Virus record (IMG/VR): IMGVR_UViG_3300023179_000260
Coordinates: 1-37,802 of that record
Length of the DNA: 37,802 nucleotides
Source: a virus
Strand: one strand, 5' to 3'
Positions 29,742 to 37,577 of the stretch are shown here, one piece after another. The position numbers were made by a program, and so were the translations under genes. How positions within the stretch are numbered: the stretch's first letter is position 1; each line of letters starts with the position of its first letter. Under the pieces are notes generated by a model that did not search any database, was not told where the DNA came from, and worked only from the letters and a program-made list of their open reading frames with translations.

Positions 29742-30098
29742 CTATTGCTCTTCCGATGCGAGCGAGTTCGTGGGTTTATCCTGATTGCCCGCCATGGCCT
29801 CCATGTGGGCTTGGCAGGCCTTCAAGACGCCCGAGAGGTCGTCCTTCTCCTCTATTGCCCTCATAATGGCCACACCGCATTTCTGGAGGGTCTTTAGACC
29901 CGGCTCCTCCCTTTGGGGCCAGTGGGTGTGAACGACCCTCCTGATCTGATTTACGATGCCTTGGGCGTTCGACACGAGGTGCCTTGTACCCATGTCGCCC
30001 GCGCTGTCGTTGAGGTCCTGGAGGGCCTCCAGGATGCCTGAGACCCTTTGTGCGAAGTACTGGTCGGTCTCGGCCAATATGAAGTCCTTGAATTCCAT
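29742..30098 (-). CDS. Capsid-targeted candidate, small helical protein
   Basis: The 118-residue product starts at ATG 30098 with MEFKDFILAETD, a close match to the capsid-targeting-like leader (cleavage likely after Glu10). The frame is open to 30455 but that part lies inside the next gene. The body is helical (VSGILEALQDLNDSAG, GIVNQIRRVVHTHW, LKTLQKCGVAIMRAIEE, VLKACQAHMEAMAG) and ends in a polar tail. A late-promoter box lies 4 bases upstream with no ribosome-binding site. It could be an internal head protein like T4 IP proteins. Function otherwise unknown. Confidence 0.72.
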   Translation of the reverse strand: MEFKDFILAETDQYFAQRVSGILEALQDLNDSAGDMGTRHLVSNAQGIVNQIRRVVHTHWPQREEPGLKTLQKCGVAIMRAIEEKDDLSGVLKACQAHMEAMAGNQDKPTNSLASEEQ

Positions 30099-30102
30099 GC
30101 GC

Positions 30103-30110
30103 CTATCTAG
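30103..30110 (-). promoter_or_regulatory. Late-promoter box CTAGATAG, 4 bases before ATG
   Basis: Same sequence as the box of gp15. GCGC separates it from the ATG at 30098. The previous gene's stop lies 6 bases upstream. Confidence 0.5.
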
Positions 30111-30115
30111 GCCTT

Positions 30116-30466
30116 TCAGCCGACGTTCCAGGTGGCAACGGGTCTTTTTAGGGGGTTTTTCGGGGGCCTGACCCCCTTGCAGGCATTGGCCACCGCCTCC
30201 GCCGACGCCTTGGCCTGTCTGGCTGTTTCGGCGGCGCCGGATTGCTGCAATTCCTTCGCCGAGCAGAGGTTCTGGCAGGAGTAGGGGAGTTCGATGTCCT
30301 CGGCCACGGACCCGTCCTTGTTGTAGGTCTGCTCGCTCGTCTTGGGGACAAAGTAGCAGGTGAAACAAATGGAGGGGTAGTTCTTGCCGTCCACGAACGG
30401 GGCGTTCTTGTGGGACGAGGTCCAGATGTCCATTTTCTGGCCGCAGATTGGGCACGCCTTCTTCAT
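30116..30466 (-). CDS. Small zinc-ribbon protein
   Basis: The 116-residue product has CPICGQKMD near its start and CFTCYF at about 34-39, four Cys that would bind one zinc, and two more Cys (SCQNLCSAKEL). The rest is an Ala/Lys-rich helix (ETARQAKASAEAVANACKG). The start overlaps the SET-domain gene stop by 4 bases. Many small phage zinc-ribbon proteins have no known role; possibly nucleic-acid binding or a partner of the SET protein. Confidence 0.7.
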   Translation of the reverse strand: MKKACPICGQKMDIWTSSHKNAPFVDGKNYPSICFTCYFVPKTSEQTYNKDGSVAEDIELPYSCQNLCSAKELQQSGAAETARQAKASAEAVANACKGVRPPKNPLKRPVATWNVG

Positions 30467-30846
30467 GTCGCGATTTTATCCATGCCCCTCGAGGGGAACC
30501 AGTCCGGTCCGTAGTTCACGGTTATCTGCTCGCCGGCCTTGATGTCCCGCAGGGCCATGATGGCGATGAGTTTGTCGTGGAAGTTCATGGAGAACGCACA
30601 GTTGTTGTTGTCGCTGTGGTTGTAGATCATGGTCCAGCCGAGCGGCACGGCCAGCCGGTCCTGCCAGGCTATCACATACCTCATGAGGTTGTCGTCGACC
30701 TGGCAGGCGGGCAGGAAGTCGATCACGGGGGCTATCTCTACGAATTCCTGGCTTCTGATTTCTCCCCTGGTGAACACGCAGTGGCCCATACGGTCGTCCC
30801 ACCCGATGTGCAGTCGCTCGTCGAGGAAGGGAGCGAACTCTTTCAT
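30463..30846 (-). CDS. SET-domain protein, putative lysine methyltransferase
   Basis: The 127-residue product is a minimal SET domain: HCVFTRGEIRSQEFVEIAPVI (22-42), LGWTMIYNHSDNNNC (69-83) with the knot motif N-H-S, and ALRDIKAGEQITVNYG (98-113) with the second knot motif and the catalytic-site Tyr112. It has no pre- or post-SET parts. SET enzymes use S-adenosylmethionine to methylate Lys residues. In a phage the target could be a host or virion protein. It lies in an overlapping run with the zinc-ribbon and dUTPase genes, both on the minus strand. Family identification is secure, substrate is unknown. Confidence 0.85.
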   Translation of the reverse strand: MKEFAPFLDERLHIGWDDRMGHCVFTRGEIRSQEFVEIAPVIDFLPACQVDDNLMRYVIAWQDRLAVPLGWTMIYNHSDNNNCAFSMNFHDKLIAIMALRDIKAGEQITVNYGPDWFPSRGMDKIAT

Positions 30847-31316
30847 TTTCCGGTGGAGCCGAACCCGCCCGCGCCCCTGTTGGACTCCGCAAGTTCTTCT
30901 GACCTAGAGAAGTCGAAGTTGAAGTGGCTCTCGAAGATGATCTGCGCGATCTTGTCACCCTTCTCAACGAAAAAGGTGTTGTGCCTGTCAGTGTTCAGGA
31001 GAACCACCTTGATCTCCCCCCTGTAGGAGCTGTCGACCACGCCTGCGAGCACATCTATGCCGTGCTTGCTGGCGAGTCCCGACCGCGGGGCGACCCTGCC
31101 GTAGAAGCCGTTGGGTATTTCCATGGCAATCCCTGTGCCGACCGTCTTGCGCTCTCCTGGTTGGATCATGAGGTTTTCGGTGCTAAACAGGTCTGCCCCG
31201 GCGTCGGAAGGGTTTGCCCTGGCGGGAGCCTTGGCGTCCTTTTCCAAGAGTTTGACTTTAACCCTCGGGAAGTCCTCGTCTTCTGTCTTGTAGAACCACT
31301 TGGCCAAGAAGTTCAC
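30843..31316 (-). CDS. dut: dUTP diphosphatase
   Basis: The 157-residue product shows all five dUTPase motifs: SDAGADL (37-43), RSGLA (78-82), GVVDSSYRGEI (92-102) with Asp95 and Tyr98, KGDKIAQ (119-125) and RGAGGFGSTG (147-156). It is a trimeric enzyme converting dUTP to dUMP, keeping uracil out of DNA. The first 17 residues (MNFLAKWFYKTEDEDF) are an extension; they resemble the capsid-targeting leader only partly. Overlaps the SET gene ATG, and the RNR large subunit ends 1 base upstream, so nucleotide genes form one unit. Confidence 0.95.
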   Translation of the reverse strand: MNFLAKWFYKTEDEDFPRVKVKLLEKDAKAPARANPSDAGADLFSTENLMIQPGERKTVGTGIAMEIPNGFYGRVAPRSGLASKHGIDVLAGVVDSSYRGEIKVVLLNTDRHNTFFVEKGDKIAQIIFESHFNFDFSRSEELAESNRGAGGFGSTGK

Positions 31317-31317
31317 T

Positions 31318-33399
31318 TCACGCCTCGCACGAAGAACAAGTGAGTATGGAGCGGGCGAGTTCCTGCGCCGGGTTCGCCGACCTCTGGTAGTAGAATGTCT
31401 TGACTCCCATCTGCCAACCCTCGATGAGCAGGCTGTTGACGTCCTTTGGGGAGGTCGAAGGGGGAACCATCAGGTTGAGGCTCTGCGACTGATCTATGTG
31501 CTTCTGCCTCTGGGCGGCCTGGATGACGACCTCCTTTTGCGATATCTCGCCGAAGGTCTTGAAGACGTCCTTCTCCTCCTTGGTCAGGAAGTCCAAGTGC
31601 TGGACGGATCCGCCCTTCACGAGGATGCTCTTCCACGTCGCCTCGTCGTTCCTGTCGTACTTCTTCAGGACTTCCTTGAGGTACGGGTTCTTGTATGTGA
31701 ACTTGCCCTTGGCGAGGTTCTTGACGAAGTAGTTGCTGTTCAGGGGCTCGATGCTCGGACTGACCTGCCCGAGGATGAAGCTGCTGGATGTCGTGGGGGC
31801 TATGGCGAGGGTGGTGACGTTCCTGCGTCCGTATCCCTCGAGCAGGGGCGGCTCGCCGTAGTCCTTGGCCATCTGTTCCGTGGTTTTGTCGGCCCGCTCG
31901 CGCACTGTCTTCCATATCTCCGCGTTCTTCATCTTCGCCTCCATGCTCTCGAAGGCGATCATCTTGCTTTGAAGATAGGAGTGCCACCCGAGAGCCCCGA
32001 GCCCCAGGGCTCTTTGTTCCATTGCGAACTTGCGGGGGGCTTCCATGTATTTGACGCCCTCCGTCTTGCGGATGAACTCCTCGCAGACCGAGTCGAGAAA
32101 CATGACCATTGTCTCGACCGCGTCAGTTTCGACCATCTCGTCCCAGTGCAGCAGGTTGAGGCTGGACAGAACGCACACGAACGAGTTGTTCTCGTCCGAG
32201 AACAGCTGAATCTCCGAGCAGTTCCCGGTGAGGACGCCGTTGAATACGGCCTTGTGTTCTTTCGGCTCGTTGACGCAGTAGGTGTCGCTTTTGCCCGCAG
32301 GGGCGATTTCGATGACTTCCGTCCTGACCAGCCTTCCTCTGCTGTCCGTGAAGCGGAGAAGTTCGTCGCCCGGCTTGAGGTCGGCGGCCCTGACCTCCGT
32401 TCCGTCCTTGAGGTAGAACTTGTGGTACTCCGTGGTCTTGAGGCTAGGGAACTTGAGGGACTGCGTGTCGTCGTCGTCCAATTCCCTGACCACGACCTTT
32501 ACTTCCAGAAGTGCCTGGTCCGATCCGGTCTTGCGGATCACGGTCTTAGACCACTCCTTGCCGTTCCAGACCTCAACCTCCTTGCCTTCGTGCTCGCCGA
32601 TCGCGATCTCTCCCTCTCGGGTGAGGAGCATGGTGTCCGGGGAGACGCACAGGTTGCTCGCCTTGATCTTAAGTTTCTTTTCCTTGTAGACCTTGGGGGC
32701 GTTCTTGTTCGCGGTGTCGACGAACATAATGTACGGATATCCGGTTTCGAACCGCTTCTGGATGACCTTGGCCCAGATGGCCCGCTTCTCCTTGTCGCCC
32801 TCGATGAGGTCTTTCATGAACTTGTCGGTGACCGTCACGCCGATGCTCATGTTCTGGATGCTGTGTCCCTCGCTCCTGATCCTGAGGAACTCCTCTATGT
32901 CGGCGTGCTCAATCGGCATGTAGGCCGCGAACGATCCGCGGCGTGCGCTACCTTGGCTGATGACCTCGCTGATCTTGTCGAATATCTCCATGAAGTGGAC
33001 GGCCCCACTGCTCTCGCCGCCCACGCTGATCTTCGTGCCCCTCGGCCTGAGGGCACCGAAGAATCCGCTCGTGCCTCCGCCCATCTTGCTCATGATGCCG
33101 ACCTCAGCCGCCTTCGTGAGGATGCTCTCCATCTTGTCCTCGACGAAGCTGCCGAAGCAGCTGACCGGGAGCCCTCTCTTGTTCCCGAAGTTGCACCAGA
33201 CCGGGGTCGCGAGGGAGTAGAAGCCCCGCTTCATGTATCCCTCGAACTTGTCAGCGAAGCCCTTGACCTTGAGGATGGACTCGGCGTTCTCCGCTATCTG
33301 TCTTATCCGCTGCTCAGGGGTCACCCCCGGCTCAAGGTAGCCACGCTCTAGGAAGAGGCGGCTGTGGGAGTTGAGCCAATAATAGTCCTTGCTGTTCAT
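31318..33399 (-). CDS. nrdA: Ribonucleotide reductase large subunit with intein
   Basis: The 693-residue precursor is a class I NrdA. Cys81 (GLPVSCFGS) and Cys394 (NCSEIQLF) are active-site Cys; the motif Asn-x-Cys-x-Glu (SNLCSE) is rebuilt only after removal of residues 251-393. The C-terminus has the redox pair CSSC. The N-terminal ATP cone is missing, so the mature protein (about 550 residues) may escape dATP control. It converts ribonucleoside diphosphates to deoxy forms with NrdB, which is encoded next upstream. The start has AAGG before it. Antisense frames over this gene are shadows. Confidence 0.95.
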   Translation of the reverse strand: MNSKDYYWLNSHSRLFLERGYLEPGVTPEQRIRQIAENAESILKVKGFADKFEGYMKRGFYSLATPVWCNFGNKRGLPVSCFGSFVEDKMESILTKAAEVGIMSKMGGGTSGFFGALRPRGTKISVGGESSGAVHFMEIFDKISEVISQGSARRGSFAAYMPIEHADIEEFLRIRSEGHSIQNMSIGVTVTDKFMKDLIEGDKEKRAIWAKVIQKRFETGYPYIMFVDTANKNAPKVYKEKKLKIKASNLCVSPDTMLLTREGEIAIGEHEGKEVEVWNGKEWSKTVIRKTGSDQALLEVKVVVRELDDDDTQSLKFPSLKTTEYHKFYLKDGTEVRAADLKPGDELLRFTDSRGRLVRTEVIEIAPAGKSDTYCVNEPKEHKAVFNGVLTGNCSEIQLFSDENNSFVCVLSSLNLLHWDEMVETDAVETMVMFLDSVCEEFIRKTEGVKYMEAPRKFAMEQRALGLGALGWHSYLQSKMIAFESMEAKMKNAEIWKTVRERADKTTEQMAKDYGEPPLLEGYGRRNVTTLAIAPTTSSSFILGQVSPSIEPLNSNYFVKNLAKGKFTYKNPYLKEVLKKYDRNDEATWKSILVKGGSVQHLDFLTKEEKDVFKTFGEISQKEVVIQAAQRQKHIDQSQSLNLMVPPSTSPKDVNSLLIEGWQMGVKTFYYQRSANPAQELARSILTCSSCEA
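32221..32649 (-). other. Mini-intein within NrdA (143 residues)
   Basis: Residues 251-393 of the precursor interrupt SNL/CSE. It begins with CVSPDTMLLTREG (block A), has KTTEYHKFYLKDG (block B-like) and ends VFNGVLTGN before Cys394. No endonuclease is present. The penultimate residue is Gly, where most inteins have His. Splicing should join Leu250 to the catalytic Cys394. Confidence 0.93.
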
Positions 33400-33445
33400 C
33401 GTGTACCTTGGATGAGATCGGTGTGATACTAGAGTCTGGGAGCTT

Positions 33446-34417
33446 TCAGAACAGGTCTTCGACTGCGAAACATTTTCCGGCCCTGGAGTACTCCACCGGT
33501 CTGGAGTGGAAAAAGTCGCTCTGGTTGTTCCCCAGAACCTGCTCGTCGAACCAGGCGGTCTTGGACAGCGCCTCCTCGTCGATTTCGAACATCGTCCCGA
33601 AGCCGATCTCCTTGAGGGACTCGTTCATCCTGTTCTTGACGAACTCCTTCAGCACTTCGGAATTGAGCTTTTCTGACTGGTATCCGTTGACTATCCACTC
33701 GATGATCTGCATTTCGTACTTGACGGCCTGTTCGGCCTCGTGACGTATCTTGGCCTCCAGCTGCTCGTCGAAGAGTTCCGGGTGCTCTTTTCTCATGACG
33801 TTGATCAGCTTCATGCCGATCATGGCGTGGAGGTTCTCTTCCCGGCTGGTGTATTCCACCTGCTTGTTAGTGTCCTTAAGCAAGTTCTTGTAACGACCGA
33901 ACCAGCTTATTGTGTAGAACTGGCTGAACAGGGCTATATTCTCGACAAAAAGCGTGAACAGTATGAGGGAATAGACGAACTGCTTTCGGTTGTCCGAATG
34001 AAACTTGTGGAGGTGCTTGCGCAGGTAGTTCACACGTCCCTTGATGATGTCGAGTTCCAAGGTCTTCTCGAAGGCGTCGTCGATCCCCAGTACTTCTAGC
34101 AATCTCTCGTAGGCGTCCCCGTGGATCACCTCCGTGTTCGCCATGACGTACCCCATGTCGTTGATGCTGGGGTGCGGGAGGTTGTCGCCGAGCTTCGCCC
34201 AGAACTTCTTGACGGATATTTCAAGTTGGCCGATGGTGGCGAGGGCCCTGACTATGATCTCCCGCTCTTGTTCGTCCAGGGACACCATGAAGTCCTGTTT
34301 GTCGCTCTGGAAACTGAATTCCTTGTCTGTCCAGAAGCCGTTGTGCATGGCCTCTATGAAGTCCTGCGTCCATGGATAATGGTCTGGTTTTCTGCTTATC
34401 TGCTCTTCAAATATCAT
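33446..34417 (-). CDS. nrdB: Ribonucleotide reductase small subunit
   Basis: The 323-residue product has the metal ligands of a class I R2 protein: Glu66 (GQLEISVK), Glu96-x-x-His99 (TEVIH), Glu159 (FVENIA) and Glu194-x-x-His197 (EENLH). A Tyr sits at His+4 (Tyr103), the radical Tyr position of class Ia. The first ligand is Glu where E. coli has Asp. The C-terminus (AGKCFAVEDLF) resembles the peptide that docks on NrdA. ATG follows AAGGAAC, and a TTACATAC box lies 34 bases upstream. The start of nrdA follows 46 bases on. Confidence 0.95.
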   Translation of the reverse strand: MIFEEQISRKPDHYPWTQDFIEAMHNGFWTDKEFSFQSDKQDFMVSLDEQEREIIVRALATIGQLEISVKKFWAKLGDNLPHPSINDMGYVMANTEVIHGDAYERLLEVLGIDDAFEKTLELDIIKGRVNYLRKHLHKFHSDNRKQFVYSLILFTLFVENIALFSQFYTISWFGRYKNLLKDTNKQVEYTSREENLHAMIGMKLINVMRKEHPELFDEQLEAKIRHEAEQAVKYEMQIIEWIVNGYQSEKLNSEVLKEFVKNRMNESLKEIGFGTMFEIDEEALSKTAWFDEQVLGNNQSDFFHSRPVEYSRAGKCFAVEDLF

Positions 34418-34451
34418 GTGTTAAGTTCCTTTGCTTCGTTCAAACGCAGGG

Positions 34452-34459
34452 GTATGTAA
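34452..34459 (-). promoter_or_regulatory. Late-promoter-like box TTACATAC upstream of nrdB
   Basis: The box sits in the 47-base gap after gene 46 and points at nrdB. It is a weaker case because a nucleotide-metabolism gene is normally early; it may be a chance match. Confidence 0.25.
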
Positions 34460-34464
34460 GTCTA

Positions 34465-36474
34465 TTAACCAGAATTTTTCAGGCGTGTGAATCCGCCTTT
34501 CTTCTCCAGCGTTATTACCTCGCAACCCCCCAGCATTTCTAGGAGATTATGGTCGTGCGTGGTGATAAAAACCTGCCTGTCCTTCGCAAGTTCCATTATC
34601 ATGTTGTATACCCCAACCACCCCCATTTGGTCAATATTAGTGGTCACCTCGTCAAGGAAGACGAGGCTCGGGTGGGTGCCGGAGTTGAGCATCATGACGT
34701 GCGCAAAGGCCTGGGACACGGCGAGGTTGAGCCTGCGGCGCTCGCCGCCGCTCATGGCGTGGTATACGAAGGGGTCGCCGTCGTGCGGGCGGCGCTCAAT
34801 CTTCTCCTCAAGCTCGTTGTCGAACTCCAGTGATATCCGCCCGTCGATGAGGAACTGCAGCCAGTGGGCGATCCGGGCGTTGAGGGCGGGCATGATGCCG
34901 TCTATCACGAACTTCCTTATCCCTGCGTCGCCGAAGCCGACGCACCAGAAGTCGTAGTAGGGCATCTCCGCCTCTATTGACTTGAGTTCGGACTCTTTCA
35001 AGGCGAGTTCCTCTCTCCTCGCGGCCAAGTCGTCGGACAGCGAGTCGATCATGGACTTGAACGGGGAGTCACCGTCGAGCTGCTTTATCTTTTCGGAGAG
35101 CTGATCCGTGAGAGCCTTGATCTGTCCCTCGACGACCCCGGCTCGGTCATCTTCCGTCCTGGGCCGCTCTACCTTGCCGAGTTCGGACAGCTCAAGCCTC
35201 ATCTGCTTTATGGACGAGGAAACGGAGGAGATCGACGATTTCGCGGTCGAGACGGCCTCGGTCATCGACTTGATCTTGGCCTCGGCGGCAAGGGCTTTTT
35301 CTTCGGCGGTGGACTTCTTTGAGAGAATCCCCTCCGCTTCGGAGCGGATGCCGGCGGCCTTCTCCGTCATCTGATCGGCATATTTCCTGAAATTGTCCTT
35401 CGAGATCCTACCGAAACAGTACTTACAGGTGCCTCCCTCGCTCTTCTCAAGCCTGCTGACCTCCACCTCGTGGTCTTCCGCGAGTTCGACGAGTCTTTTG
35501 GCCTCGGCCGCCGCGGACTTCGCCTGCATGGCTATTTCGTCCTTGGATCGCCTCGTCTCGGCCAGTTTTTCCTGCGCCCTCTCCAGCATTTCCTCAAGCT
35601 TCTGCCTCTTGCTCTCCAAGGACGGCAGTTCCGAATTTATTTCGGAGATGCGAGAAACGGCTTCGTTGTACCTGTCGGCTCCTCCGTCGCCCGACGGGGA
35701 GGACAGGGAGGACTTCAGGGCTTCTATTTTCGACTTGATCTGCGACGTTTCCGCCTCGGCCTTCGATCTCCAAGAAGACTCCTCGTCCTTGGCTATCTTG
35801 ATCCTGGATTCGGCCTGGGACACCTGCCTCGCTATGGCGCCGGCCTCAGACTCGATTAGTTTGGACTGGTCCTTCTTTTCTTTCTTCAGGGACTTTGCCG
35901 TGTCCGCGAATCCCTTGTACTTTTCTAGAGAAAGGAGGTTCTCTACTATGTCTCTCTTGCTTGTCGAGTCGCACTCGAGGAAGCTGCCGGAGTTGTTGTC
36001 GGTGAACACCACGACGTTCACGAAGGTTTCGTAGTTGAGTCCGATCTTTTCTTCTATGAGCTTCTGCGTGGCCGGCTGGCCCCCGAGCGTTATTTCCGTG
36101 GAGTCGTCCCAGACGCCTTCCTTGCTCTCCCAGAGTCTGAGGCCGTCGGGCTTGCGCGTCCTGACCACCCTATAGTCGCCCCACCTCACCTCCGTTTTTA
36201 GGCCCTTGCCGACGGAGTTGTTGATGACGTCTTTGTGTCCGATCTTTTTGGGGTGCTTGATGGTCTTCCCAAACAGAGTGTAGACGATTATCTCCGGTAT
36301 GGAGCTTTTGCCGGCCCCGTTGCTCGCGGCGGCGGACTCGCCGTCCTGAACGTCGAGGTTGAGCCCCCTGACGAGCACCACATTGCCCTTCTCCGTAAAG
36401 TCTATCTCCACCTCGTCGGGGCCGAAGCAGAGGAAGTTCTGTGCCTTGGCGTACTTTATATCTAGGTTTCTCAT
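34465..36474 (-). CDS. 46: Recombination endonuclease subunit gp46 (Rad50/SbcC-like)
   Basis: The 669-residue product has Walker A SNGAGKSS (51-58), two coiled-coil arms (about 185-345 and 360-500) joined by a zinc hook Cys350-x-x-Cys353, the ABC signature MSGGERRR (574-581), Walker B LVFLDEV (604-610) and the switch TTHDHN (638-643). T4 gp46 is 560 residues, so the arms are longer. With gp47 it resects DNA ends for recombination-dependent replication. The start overlaps the gene 47 stop by 4 bases (ATGA). Confidence 0.96.
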   Translation of the reverse strand: MRNLDIKYAKAQNFLCFGPDEVEIDFTEKGNVVLVRGLNLDVQDGESAAASNGAGKSSIPEIIVYTLFGKTIKHPKKIGHKDVINNSVGKGLKTEVRWGDYRVVRTRKPDGLRLWESKEGVWDDSTEITLGGQPATQKLIEEKIGLNYETFVNVVVFTDNNSGSFLECDSTSKRDIVENLLSLEKYKGFADTAKSLKKEKKDQSKLIESEAGAIARQVSQAESRIKIAKDEESSWRSKAEAETSQIKSKIEALKSSLSSPSGDGGADRYNEAVSRISEINSELPSLESKRQKLEEMLERAQEKLAETRRSKDEIAMQAKSAAAEAKRLVELAEDHEVEVSRLEKSEGGTCKYCFGRISKDNFRKYADQMTEKAAGIRSEAEGILSKKSTAEEKALAAEAKIKSMTEAVSTAKSSISSVSSSIKQMRLELSELGKVERPRTEDDRAGVVEGQIKALTDQLSEKIKQLDGDSPFKSMIDSLSDDLAARREELALKESELKSIEAEMPYYDFWCVGFGDAGIRKFVIDGIMPALNARIAHWLQFLIDGRISLEFDNELEEKIERRPHDGDPFVYHAMSGGERRRLNLAVSQAFAHVMMLNSGTHPSLVFLDEVTTNIDQMGVVGVYNMIMELAKDRQVFITTHDHNLLEMLGGCEVITLEKKGGFTRLKNSG

Positions 36475-37562
36475 GAATCGCAGACCTTGGAGCAGATTCC
36501 CTTGCCTATACGAACTAGAGCGTCCCGCTCCAACCCCTCCGGCGCGACCTGATCTACATACCTTTCTATCATCTGGTCTTCGTTCTGCAGTATGGCCTTG
36601 GCGTCGTCCACGACATGGGACTCGTCCCTAGAGGACTGCTTTATCTCAAGCGTCGCGACGCCGCACGATTCGACGAGTTTCTGGCGCAGTTCCGACATGC
36701 GCTTGTCGGCGATGTTGTCGACCTCTAGTCGGACGAAGTTTCCTGCGAGACTTGAGGATTCGACCTGGTCTTCGCTTATGATGAGGTGGGTGGGGCTGAA
36801 GTCGTTGGCTATGTACTCGGAGGTGTCGTCCTCGGTGTCGTAAACGAGCAGGTGCTTTTCCTGGTCGGCCTCGCCGAAGCTGAGTTGGAGGGGGGAGCCG
36901 ACATACTCGACCCTGTCGTCCATTCTCTGGGCGGCGTGGTAGTGGCCCAGGAACACGCGGTCCCAACGGCGGAATATTTCAGGGCCGACCCTGACCATGT
37001 CGCCCTCGTGTTCGACCGTGACCTCTGATATCGTCTTGTACCGAGAGTTCCACACCGCCCCGTCCACCGCTATGTGGCCCCCGAGTATTTTCGGCTCGTG
37101 CTTGGGCACCTCCGCGTCCCACCTTTCCTCGATCTTCTTGATGTCCTCGGCGGGCGAGTGGGTGTATGGCAGAAAGCCCATGTGGAAAGAGTCTCGGCCG
37201 TCCGATATGCGCTGGACGGACGGTTCGGACACGACAGTGACGCCCGGGAGGGTTCTCAATGGGTTGACGCTTGATACGTCAAGTCGTTCGTAGTGCCAGA
37301 GATCGTGGTTGCCCAGCAGCAGGTGGAGCCTCAAGTCGCCCTTGGAGAGGTGTCTCTCCATGATTTCGAAGGTTCTCTGGTAGGCGAGCACGTCGATCTT
37401 CTGCCTGTCGTGGAACAGGTCGCCGAGGAAAACGAGGTTGGAAATTCCCCTTTCCTCTGCGGTTCTGAATGCCCATTCAAGCGCCTCGAGGCAGTCGTCG
37501 AGCCTTGACGAGGACTTCTTATGCGGATGTATATGGATGTCGCTGAAGACGAGAATTTTCAT
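36471..37562 (-). CDS. 47: Recombination endonuclease subunit gp47 (Mre11/SbcD-like)
   Basis: The 363-residue product is a calcineurin-fold nuclease with SDIH (7-10), GDLFHD (47-52), GNHD (84-87), GGHIAVDG and FLGHYH, the metal-binding motifs of Mre11/SbcD. T4 gp47 has 339 residues. It is the nuclease partner of gp46, whose gene follows with an overlap. There is no clear ribosome-binding site; the ATG follows a short gap after a Gly/Pro-rich gene. Confidence 0.96.
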   Translation of the reverse strand: MKILVFSDIHIHPHKKSSSRLDDCLEALEWAFRTAEERGISNLVFLGDLFHDRQKIDVLAYQRTFEIMERHLSKGDLRLHLLLGNHDLWHYERLDVSSVNPLRTLPGVTVVSEPSVQRISDGRDSFHMGFLPYTHSPAEDIKKIEERWDAEVPKHEPKILGGHIAVDGAVWNSRYKTISEVTVEHEGDMVRVGPEIFRRWDRVFLGHYHAAQRMDDRVEYVGSPLQLSFGEADQEKHLLVYDTEDDTSEYIANDFSPTHLIISEDQVESSSLAGNFVRLEVDNIADKRMSELRQKLVESCGVATLEIKQSSRDESHVVDDAKAILQNEDQMIERYVDQVAPEGLERDALVRIGKGICSKVCDS

Positions 37563-37577
37563 TTGTGTTAGAAAACA

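Noticed and set aside
30843-31316. dUTPase N-terminus MNFLAKWFYK as a ninth capsid-targeting leader
   Set aside because: Spacing of Phe, Trp and Glu differs, and a replication enzyme is not expected in the head.
31300-33351. Long plus-strand frame of 683 codons
   Set aside because: Antisense shadow of nrdA; composition reflects GC-rich codon positions and no recognisable protein results.
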